Position numbers and translations under genes: made by a program. A DNA stretch of 64,000 nt from Notospermus geniculatus (taxonomy: Eukaryota; Nemertea; Pilidiophora; Heteronemertea; Lineidae): positions 23,901-87,900 of the forward strand of contig NMRB01000671.1 of the NCBI GenBank assembly GCA_002633025.1, written 5' to 3'. Of the stretch, positions 20,857 to 29,757 are shown piece after piece (positions within the stretch are counted from its first letter, which is position 1; every line of letters starts with the position of its first letter). Below the pieces are notes generated by a model. That model worked only from the letters and a program-made list of their open reading frames with translations. It had not been told where the DNA came from and did no database searches.

Positions 20857-22260
20857 TGAGGCAGTCCTATACCATTCTGATTTTAGCTGAGTCATTCACA
20901 AAATCCACCATAACTTTCTAACCGGTTGGAATTTTTTCATGAAATAAAAAGCTCTTTCATTGTAATTCTGTGCCAAATGATTATACATACAAGCTGCACA
21001 ATAGCATACAGTTAGTCCGGAGTGGTCTCACTGAACTTTTAGCGAAAGTTTGCTAAGGGATACCCACATTCATACAGACACAAATCAATATTGGAGGAGG
21101 TGAACACTTTATTGTTATATACCACTAGCTTTTAGTACCCGGTAAACCGGGTTTGTGTTATTGTATAAGATATGGCCCGGTGTACTCTGTGGACATTTAG
21201 CCCAGCTGCGGACGTACCTCAGTGACGTGATGACGTCATGCAGATTTCAGACGGCAACGGTGATGACATGCATGACGTCACAAAACGTTTGTGACGTCAT
21301 TGCTTTTGAATTTGATGCAATTTGACTGAAAAACGCTTCTTAAAGCATAGGTTGGCCGATTTTAAAATTTTAACCTTGAAAAGATCACTCCTTGTATCAA
21401 GAGCAATCGAATAAGGTATTGCTCAGCTCCCTCCAAGCAGCGGTTGCAGAGAACATTCGTGACAAAGACCGGGCGAATTTGCTTTATATGTATTAGATTG
21501 GAAAGTTCGGATTCGTCTTATTGGAGAGACAAACTTGAAGTTATGACAATTATTCAATAACGAGTAAAGAATGATTAGTAGGTTTACGTTAGAGATCTGT
21601 CAATAGGGCGTTTAAGAAATCAAACGATAATGCAATATATGATCTGGTGAATTCGCAGTATGAAAAATAACATTGTCGTAAAAGTTAACGTTCATCGTTT
21701 GATTTCTTGAACTCTCTATTAGGCAGAACTACTCACGTGGATGATAAGGGTTATGTTCGCGTGCAAATATTTCGAAAACTAGACACAGATTCTGGTTCAT
21801 ATCCGGCTAATAGAAATGGTATGAATTTGAAATTTCATAAAAGTAATGGTCGGCCTGCTCTTTTTTAGCTATTTACATAAATCTACTACCCAACGTATCG
21901 TTAAGTTGCTGGTGTAGCTGCTGCTGGTGTAGCGTAAATTCTGACTTGAATGACGGCCTGTTTACCGACCGTCATAGGCCTACACTTCCTCATCCACTTC
22001 CATACACTTCCTCAGTCATGTCCTTATATTTCACATACTGACAGATTCAGCATTGCTTCTATTCGAAAATCAAGCAAACGACAATAAACACATCGGAGTT
22101 GCTCCCCTGGCACAACTCAATCAAAAGATAATGACGTTTTAATACGCACTATAGTATTTGGCATAGATGTGCACAAATACAAAGCTAACTGTTTACTACT
22201 TCTTTTTGGACATGCAACTTTGAATTGCTGAACAATGATCATGGCATTCTGGATATATCT
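20857..22260. other. Intergenic; one MITE at ~21596-21725
   Basis: AATAGGGCGTTTAAGAAATCAAACGAT at ~21604 is inverted as ATCGTTTGATTTCTTGAACTCTCTATT near 21725. GACGTCA words cluster at 21220-21300. No ORF of note. Confidence 0.5.
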
Positions 22261-22890
22261 TCAGAATAGGTTGATCAGACAACCTAGGCCAAATGTTCTA
22301 CGCTTGTCAATAAACAGCTGGTGATAATAATCAACCTTTTCATCTATTTCCACTTGGAAGGATAGCGAATCCACCGTGGATGATGAATTTTTGTGTCTAA
22401 CCAGAAGGTATATGGAATGATCAATTACCAGAGTCTTTGAGTCGAGGACGAAGACGTTAAATAAGAAAGACATGTCACCAATTACGGTGAGGTAGTGTTC
22501 CTTAAATTCTCGCGAATGTAAGAATCTCATGAGACAAATACGGTTCAGATGGTCAGGTTGTGGACAAACGATAAGAAAATCTCCATTGATATCCCATTTT
22601 GAGCATTCATGTATCTGGAGACGATAATCACTATTCCTCATCCTACTCCTAATTTTTAGGCGGTAAGAAAATATTTTTCGTATCGGTTCAACCACGACAA
22701 AAAATCCCTTGTCGACCATTTTGTAAAGAGAATAATCTACATGGTGAATGTGATGTTTTGGAAAGATTTTTACTGCACATGTAATTATGTATTTAGCAAA
22801 CGAATAGTATTTCAAAGAGTGATCAGCGGATACATTTGCTGATGTTATGCACCTCCGCTGATAACGGCCACTGCTGTGGAACAGCAACAA
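22261..22890 (-). CDS. Unidentified protein fragment, beta-strand-rich
   Basis: An open frame of about 210 codons on the minus strand without an ATG at its head, so probably an internal or 3' exon. Segments such as KGFFVVVEPIRKIFSYRLKI, WDINGDFLIVCPQP and FNVFVLDSKTLVIDHSIYLL alternate strand and turn as in propeller repeats and resemble in texture the frame at 9614-10780. No family motif was recognised. If the two belong together, the 9.2-kb THAP transposon sits in the intron between them. Alternatively they are tandem paralogues or unrelated exons. Confidence 0.45.
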   Translation of the reverse strand: MLLFHSSGRYQRRCITSANVSADHSLKYYSFAKYIITCAVKIFPKHHIHHVDYSLYKMVDKGFFVVVEPIRKIFSYRLKIRSRMRNSDYRLQIHECSKWDINGDFLIVCPQPDHLNRICLMRFLHSREFKEHYLTVIGDMSFLFNVFVLDSKTLVIDHSIYLLVRHKNSSSTVDSLSFQVEIDEKVDYYHQLFIDKRRTFGLGCLINLF

Positions 22891-24405
22891 CTGGTGTCTG
22901 CTGTTGACAGAAAATTTACGTCAGGTATTCATCAAAATATAGCGATTATATTCTCCAACTATTCTAGCTGCTACGTTCATGCTTGTCATCGGCTTTGTAG
23001 AAAAATATTTACTTTTTGTCGAATTGTAGTAGATTACATAGACATTGCTGTGTAACAAATTCAGGCCTGAGTACATGTAAATAATGACGGCGTCAAGCAT
23101 CACATGATAGTATATGCTGTACTGGTATAACAACAATTTTGGTGGTTCTTGGCGGTTTTTTATCTTCCTAGAAGAGCTAAACCTGTATATACTCTATGAA
23201 TACATTAAAAGATAACTGAACATATACATGTACATTCATTATCTCTTATATACTGAACAATGTCTATATGCATGTGATAGGAAGTACGATACTTCACACA
23301 CTATCGCACGATCTTGACAGGTAGACTGGTATCCGGTCTTCTGGGCAGCTTGCATTCGAAGACCGGGGTAACATCTGCCAATGTTCCCCATCTGTGAGTG
23401 TTCCCCTCCTATTGTGTGACGGAATAAGCGGCGACTTGACAATAGAGGACACAGAGAGAAACATGCCGATCTATCTGCCAGCGTTTCCCTAACAATAAGG
23501 GGAACACACTCACCCACAGAAACACTGGCAGATATAACACCTGTGAAAGCAAAAATGATCTGAGCCGGATTCCCGGCTAGTGACGTCATTCTACAGCTCC
23601 AAGAGCAAAAGACCGACGCCGAGCTAAATATAGACCAGCGGGCCCCATGATGGTTTTATGCATTTGCTTGCGTCTGTCCTAGTATTTTTAATCAGGACAG
23701 TGTTCGGTCTACTTGACAGGTTGTCAAAATGAAATGTCCAGGGACATTGTGCTTACCTCTGTCGTAAGGTAAAACTGTGACTCTCATGGTAAATGATGAA
23801 GAATCAGTACAGATAATATAGCTGAACACACCAAAGTATTTTATCTGATCATCAACCAAAATTAATCCATGGCATAAACTCAGTCAATGACCGTGAGAAG
23901 GAGTTAGTGGTATATTTGTGAAAATAATGAAGAAATTTCAAAACACATTTTTCATGATTAATTTTGTATTATTAAGACGAGCTTTTGACCCCTACTAGGT
24001 CTTCATCAGGTCTGATGGAAAACATTGGTTGCATGGTATATAAGGCAGAAAACAATGACAGGAAGGCAAATATATAAACAAGATCTGCTACGCAAAGGGG
24101 CAGAGAACTGTGTTTACAAGGGAAACATCAAAGGATTAATCGAAGTAACATATGAAGGAACGGTGTGAAAGTTAACAGAGCTGGCTTGTCAGGGTACTTG
24201 GTATTTGTGAACAAACTGATTTCCTGTCTAGGTCGCAGATCTCAAAAATTGTATTTTTCAAGATTTCAAAGTTTCTATTTTTTCAAGAGTGAGAAAGAAC
24301 TTCGACATCACGTGACCACATGATGTCATCTCACTTTGGATTAACTAGTATTCAAAATGATTTGACATCCTGTGTTGGATAATGTTGGTAGTTCAGAAGG
24401 TGTCC
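22891..24405. other. Intergenic; MITE at ~23368-23545
   Basis: GTAACATCTGCCAATGTTCCC...GAGTGTTCCCCT at ~23368 is inverted as AAGGGGAACACACTCACCCACAGAAACACTGGCAGATATAAC at ~23545. The same family is split into two halves at ~45550 and ~47715 by a later insertion. The open frame 23239-23589 lies over this MITE and is not a gene. No other feature seen to 24405. Confidence 0.5.
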
Positions 24406-25741
24406 CCCCATAAGTCCGACATCCCACAAGTCCGACATCCCATACGTCCGAAGTATCATAAGTCCGACAATGGAAAAATCATTTTAAAAATGTACAAGTA
24501 CGAAGTACCCTAAGTCCGACATCCCACAAGTCCGACATTCAGACAAAGGAGTCATAAGTACGAAGTGCCATAAATCCGACATCCCATAAGTCCGACATTA
24601 AGGGGTTATCATTGGGAGTTACTTGAAATCAATGTTATCATCATCAGCAAACAACACCAATGACATCATCAAATCTCATTATAATAAAAGGCGGGAAAAT
24701 GGCAATGCTGTTGGTGACTGCCCTTCCAACGACTTCAAATGACCGTGTCTTTAATTTTCCGTACTTTTTGATGAAGTGAAAAAAACAAGTAGTAGCTACC
24801 TGAAAAACCATTAACTAAAGGTTTAGGTTCTTGGCCAGCCTCCAGAAGTAGCCCTTTGATATGACGTGAAGTGACAAAGTGGAAATAGAGGACTAGGCCT
24901 ACATAATTTCTCAACTTCGTTTTTGGCCCTCCTTACAAAATATATAGAAAACATAAATACATGTAGGCCTAGGCACAGTCCATTTGCTTTTTGTTATGGC
25001 TAGGAGACGTGTACATGTGGAGGCTTATCATCATATTTGGCGAAATGGGAAGTTGTGGGGCCTCAAGCGGGTGATCCACTGTTGCGATTTTGGCTTGAGA
25101 CGGGGTTGCGTTCCCTTGCGGTTACCTTATATGGACTTCCGATTGCCATATAAGGTAACCGCAAGGGAACGCAACCCCGTCTCAAGCCAAAATCGCAACA
25201 GTGGTGGATCACCCGCTTTAAAGAGCCATGTCCATAATTCGAGGCCTCGGCTAGTATACTGTACGGTATCGGGATGGAATTTGGAATATAGTTAAGATTT
25301 CATGCATGTTTATTTTTTTCCCTCAACTTTAAATTTATGGTCTCAAATGACAAGCTAAAATGACACGGATTTGGCTAAAACACAGTTTCATCTGGCTAAA
25401 AAATGCCTGGAAGAAAAAAACACAGCTGGCCCTGTAACACCCACACATAGAACCCTTTAATCATAACTTTCCGACAGGGACGTCTAGAACCCGGAGCACA
25501 TAAAACCCGGGACACAAAGGGGTGACCCCGAAAACAAGCCAAGTTCTCGACGAATCCGAGAACTTGAGATATTCCCGATGAGATTGGCCATTATTGTTAA
25601 ACTTTCGTTCGTACAATACATACATGTACATGTACATGTATCTTTCGGACTTTGGTACTTCGGACTTGTGATACTTCGGACTTGTGGGATGTCGGACTTC
25701 TGGGATGTCGGAGTTGTGGGATCGTTCAGGAATGGGGGATA
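24406..25741. mobile_element. Foldback element with tandem-repeat arms (AAGTCCGACATCCCAC)
   Basis: The left arm (24406-24600) has about eight loose copies of CATAAGTCCGACATCCCA. The right arm (25640-25741) has the inverted units (GGGATGTCGGACTTGTG). The outer ends are TCCCCCCAT and ATGGGGGA. The interior is unrelated DNA including a near-perfect hairpin (25066-25217). Architecture as in Drosophila FB and sea-urchin TU elements. No target duplication was found. Confidence 0.6.
25066..25217. repeat. Near-perfect 69/72-bp-arm hairpin, 11-nt loop
   Basis: The arm from AGCGGGTGATCCACTGTTGC to CCTTATATGG (25066-25134) is followed after 11 nt by its complement (25146-25217) with a single 3-nt indel (GTGGTGG versus GTGG). 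It lies inside the foldback element. It may be a very recent inverted duplication or a small nested foldback. Confidence 0.75.
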
Positions 25742-26032
25742 AATAATTCTCACTCTCGTGGTGACACATCCGATTCCGCCTCGATGTCGCCTCTGGTTTC
25801 TGACAGTTCTATATTTGTCCCCACCTCCAAACTCAGATATACAAATAGCACAAAGCACTTAATAATAGTGGCCATATACTGTATAGTATGCGTTAATCGG
25901 TCGGCCCGCGAAACTTGTTCGAATGGAAAATCGTTGAATATCCGCGTTCTAGCCCTAGTTGGGTTGATTACGCATCTCTCCATACAACACGAATGTGAAA
26001 TAGAAATCGGGTTTCTAAGGTGAAAGACATTG

Positions 26033-26122
26033 CTTCCTACCAGATTCGAACCCACGGACCCTCGCATGAGGCATCAATCGCCAGCACTAAGGGGCAACAC
26101 GCCTTAACCACTAGGCCAAATC
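26033..26122 (-). repeat. tRNA-derived SINE-like head, copy 1
   Basis: The minus strand reads TTGGCCTAGTGGTTAAGGCG (A-box-like), a long variable arm, and GGGTTCGAATCTGG (B box). The acceptor stem does not pair, so it is a SINE head or tRNA pseudogene rather than a functional tRNA. Confidence 0.6.
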
Positions 26123-26315
26123 CTCATCTTCAAAAAAAGATGGTTCAATGTTAAAAGATGGTTCAATGTTAAACGAGGCGTCCGTCAGTACCCTGCGAGT
26201 ATTCCAAACAATCTCCGAACCCGAACAGTTTTATGTTATGCGAGGGGTCACATATAAGGAGATACAAGTAAAGAATGTGAAATAGAAATCGGGTTTCTAA
26301 GGTGAAAGACATTGC

Positions 26316-26408
26316 TTCCTACCAGATTCGAACCCACGGACCCTCGCATAAGGCATCATCAATCGCCAGCACTAAGGGGCAACACGCCTTAACCACTAGG
26401 CCAAATCC
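26316..26408 (-). repeat. tRNA-derived SINE-like head, copy 2
   Basis: Same as the copy at 26033, with A box CCTAGTGGTTAAGGCG and B box GGGTTCGAATC. It differs by a few bases, including an extra ATC. Part of the direct duplication. Confidence 0.6.
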
Positions 26409-26798
26409 CCATCTTCAAAAAAAGATGGTTCAATGGCCCATGTTGAACGAGGCGTCCGTCAGTACCCTGCGAGTAGTCCAAACAATCTCCGAACCCAAAC
26501 AGTTTTATGTTATGCGAGGAGTCACATATAACACAATGTCACAACACAATGTCAATTCAAATGAATTTTCTGCTGCTGGTGCACTATAGCCTTTCTTGTT
26601 GTGAGTAGGCCTTGGACAACGAAGAAATGTGACACGATGGTCATTCACGCAATGAATCCAGACGAGTAGGCCTAGCACCAATGAAATTGATCGGACCACT
26701 CGCGGATGACGGGTTGATCAATAATTACGCTGAACCTGAATATTCAACGATTTTGCATTGGAACAAGTTTCGCGGGCCGACCGATTAACGCATACTAT

Positions 26799-27004
26799 TG
26801 TTGTATAGGGAACTCCGTGCAGTTCATAGGTGTAGCCCCCACGCAGGGACGGAACCAGTTAGAGACCATGCTGGGCGCCGTGCTAGGCACATTCATGTCG
26901 TCGTCAGAGATGAGTTCTGTATTGATTCAGCAAGAAATAAACCTGACACGTATCTTCGTATCTGATCGTTTGCGATGGTCTTTGATCATAGCACAAACAC
27001 AACA
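26799..27004 (+). repeat. Gypsy-1 5' LTR
   Basis: 206 bp, TGTTGTATAGGGAACTCCGT ... GCACAAACACAACA. Nearly identical to 36353-36560. Inserted in the right inverted end of the element at 25872. The following bases CGCCCAACGTGGATTTGG are a possible primer-binding region. Confidence 0.92.
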
Positions 27005-27536
27005 CGCCCAACGTGGATTTGGACCACTTTTGACGTTTTTGTGCATCAGGATTTCGGACGATAACTCTCGGCCCGGACGGAACGTTTGCAGCAGTATACC
27101 GGGAACGACGAAAACAACAAAAGATGGCTGCGCCCATGGTGAACTGACTATTGTACATCATTATGTACATCATGTACATGTCGTAGTGTATTTTGCAGAA
27201 GTGGTAGAAGTTGTATGTGGTAGGCAGTTTATACTTTGGACAATGGAGCCCCCAGCCCCAGCGCCGGCAGCTGCACCTGCTGCGCAGCCGTTACGGCTTG
27301 TTGACTTTCTGCCACCTCCGTTCAGTGGTGCTGAGATTTCACACAAAAAGTGTAGGGCGCATTGGCTTTCGTTCACCAACTATCTTCATGCTCACCGATT
27401 GGATGCTCCCGTGGATGGTGACGCTCTAGCTCATGTTGTGGAACTGTTCAAATTGACACTTACCGAGGATGCCCAGTTGTGGATTGAAAATCGTGAATTC
27501 AATGACTTGGCTCACTTGAAGGACTCTTTCTTCCAC

Positions 27537-27921
27537 CGATTTAGTGCAACACATTCGGACTTCGCTAACGTAGGGCGTAAAACTGTTTGATGAACTTGTA
27601 TATCAGCCTGGTGATAGCGCTGAGCAGCACCTCGGGAAGATTCGTATGGCTGCTCGTCGCATTGGTTACGGTGACGTTCAAATTCGCAATAAATTCTTGC
27701 AGTCATTGCCAAAGCGTTGTCAATCGGCAGTTGTTATGTCTGCCCCCGCAGACGCGCGAACTGAAGTGCTCGCTGAGCAAGCGCAGCGTTTCTTTGATGT
27801 TGAGCCTGTTAGTAATACTTCTACTCCTAAAGTTTCGTTTCAGGCTTCAGCTGCGGATGACGTTCATATGGCTGACTTGGCCTCACAACTGAAAGATGTT
27901 AAACAGGAACTGCAGGCACTA
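27537..27921. other. Assembly duplication in gag, first copy (second at 28402-28775)
   Basis: The sequence from CGATTTAG to GCAGGCACTA appears twice, the second time directly after a single N at 28401. The copies differ by a 7-bp insertion, a 1-bp indel, a 3-bp indel and substitutions. The intervening 27922-28400 is unrelated DNA carrying a MITE. Best read as two haplotypes joined end to end. Confidence 0.8.
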
Positions 27922-28098
27922 ATGCAGCTATCAAGTTAATCCCGGACCCCCCCTCCTCAGGCACTCGACACTAACTCGCCAGTCTGCAGTATTTTGGAAG
28001 TGGGGGACTCGACATGGATACGCCAGTACTATAAAATCTATCAGGTGGGGATTCACTTCAGGGTAAAATAGTATGCGTGGGGCACTAGTTGTTCCCTA

Positions 28099-28319
28099 AA
28101 GCATGGCGCACACGAGCGACTACCGATGCGACTACTAGGTCGCATGCGATAATTACCTTTGAGGTCGATCAGTGATGTCATCCGCGACATCACTGATCTC
28201 CCAGTGAAGCATTTGTCGCAAACGAGTCAAAAAAAACTAAAAAAACTAAAAATATGTTTAGTCGCTCCTGTAGTCGCAAGGCTAGTCGCCTAGAAAAATC
28301 GCTCGTGTGCGCCATGCTT
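28099..28319. mobile_element. MITE with AGCATGGCGCACACGAGCGA ends
   Basis: TAAAGCATGGCGCACACGAGCGAC near 28099 is inverted as TCGCTCGTGTGCGCCATGCTTAA at about 28319. Flanking TAA/TTAA. The interior has GTCGCATGCGA-like inverted words. It lies in the stretch present only in the first gag haplotype. Confidence 0.75.
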
Positions 28320-29389
28320 AAAAGTGTGTGGCGCAGGTGGCCGGGACTCGCTCCAAACTCGACATTGCCTGCCGTAGGCCTACCAAAGTTAGAAAAATAT
28401 NCGATTTAGCGCAACACATTCGGACTTCGCTAACGTAAAACTGTTTGATGAACTTGTATATCAGCCTGGTGATAGCGCTGAGCAGCACCTCGGGAAGATT
28501 CGTATGGCTGCTCGTCGCATTGGTTACGGTGACGTTCAAATTCGCAATAAATTCTTGCAGTCATTGCCAAAGCGTTGTCAATCGCAGTTGTTATGTCTGC
28601 CCCCGCAGACGCGCGAACTGAAGTGCTCGCTGAGCAAGCGCAGCGTTTCTTTGATGAGCCTGTTAGTAATACTTCTACTCCTAAAGTTTCGTTTCAGGCT
28701 TCAGCTGCGGATGACGTTCATATGGCTGACTTGGCCTCACAACTGAAAGATGTTAAACAGGAACTGCAGGCACTAAGGGTTGCTGGCGACGCTGCACATT
28801 CGTCCAGCCCAGACCCTCCACCTGGTAGTGGTAGGTCGAGCTCACCTTTTCGGCCGTCTGCCCGTTCAAACTTCAGAAATATGGGTGATGGTAACCGTGG
28901 TGGACGTAATCGGTCTAAGAGCCCACATACCAGCAATTTTCGTCCTCCACCGCAGTGTTACTTTTGTTCTCGTTATGGGCACACGTACAGGCAGTGCCGT
29001 ACCTTGTAGAGAGAGATTGATAATGGAAGGTTGCCACCAGGTTATCGCCCTTACCATAGTAGTAGACAACCCCCCTACATGCCATATCAGAATTACAGTA
29101 GCCCAAACCCCAATCCATACAACCAGCAGTATCAACCTTATGGAAACAACCAGTATCAACCACCCAACTTTAATCCTCCGTCAGCATATCAGCAATTTTA
29201 GCCACCGGTTTCCTCAGCCCCTTCACCGTACAGTAATCAAAATTTATAGACTCGGGTCGTGCAGAACGCCAGACTGCATCGACCCCTGACGAATTTTCTC
29301 TTGGTGCACAAGGTGTAAGTGAACCAAAGTCTGGGTATATTGGTCCAGAAGACGAAGTTACGTTACAGCTTGACCCCAAGAATTATGCT

Positions 29390-29757
29390 AAGGGATACCT
29401 CCCTTCCGGAGCTGGTTACTCTTATTTGATAGTGGTGCCACGCGCACTTTGATCAGTGAATCATGTGTGAAACGGTCGAATTTTTTGAGCGGATTGCCCA
29501 AGGCCCCTATTGAGCCTATAACGTTTAGAATCGGGAACGGGGAGTTCCTGCATGCAAAGACCGCCATCAATGTTCCACTTACTATACAAGGTCATCGATT
29601 TCAGGTGTATGCTATTGTGGCCGAGAACCTGTCGGGTCCTGACATACTGATTGGTAACAAGACCTTGTCTGAATTGAGAGGATCGATTGATTTTACCTCG
29701 CACTGTTGCATCGTGCGTCCTCAGAAGATCTGGTTTGCTCCTCGGGACTACAGGTGA
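29390..29757 (+). CDS. Gypsy-1 aspartic protease
   Basis: The retroviral-type protease matures the element's polyproteins. The active site LFDSGATRTLIS (DSGA) is at about 29425-29460, and a second strand region AENLSGPDILIGNKTLSEL carries the hydrophobic-Gly flap/psi-loop pattern. The reading frame overlaps the start of the RT frame by about 50 nt, so the RT would require a ribosomal frameshift or separate initiation. Between the zinc knuckle (29009) and 29390 the frame is disrupted; the proline/tyrosine-rich stretch there is probably a decayed end of gag. Confidence 0.8.

Larger units (their letters stand above)
25872..26798. mobile_element. Element with ~90-bp inverted ends, right end split by Gypsy-1
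   Basis: TACTGTATAGTATGCGTTAATCGGTCGG...CGTTGAATAT (25875-25945) is inverted at 26735-26798 (GAATATTCAACG...CGCATACTAT). The last bases of the right end (ATACAGTA) lie beyond the Gypsy-1 element, at about 36563-36570. The interior holds a ~270-bp direct duplication (25991-26258 and 26273-26529), each unit with a tRNA-like head. Confidence 0.7.
27243..29009 (+). pseudogene. Gypsy-1 gag, interrupted
   Basis: Begins at ATG 27243 with a Pro/Ala-rich MEPPAPAPAAAP and continues through a capsid-like region (FKLTLTEDAQLWIENREF). It ends with an RGG/SR-rich segment and a CCHC zinc knuckle CYFCSRYGHTYRQC at about 28960-29003, which binds the genomic RNA. The first haplotype copy has a 7-bp insertion near 27575 that stops the frame at 27590. 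The second copy (after the N at 28401) lacks that insertion but has a 1-nt loss near 28586. Each copy is broken in a different place; the break pattern looks allelic. Confidence 0.85.

Noticed and set aside
25066-25217. microRNA precursor
   Set aside because: The arms are ~70 nt and almost perfect, unlike animal pre-miRNAs, and it lies inside a repeat element.
24411-25725. Regularly spaced short repeats resembling a CRISPR array (also 39276-39545 and 33490-34625)
   Set aside because: Spacing is irregular, units are degenerate, orientation flips between arms, no cas genes occur and the context is a eukaryotic genome. They are arms of foldback elements.
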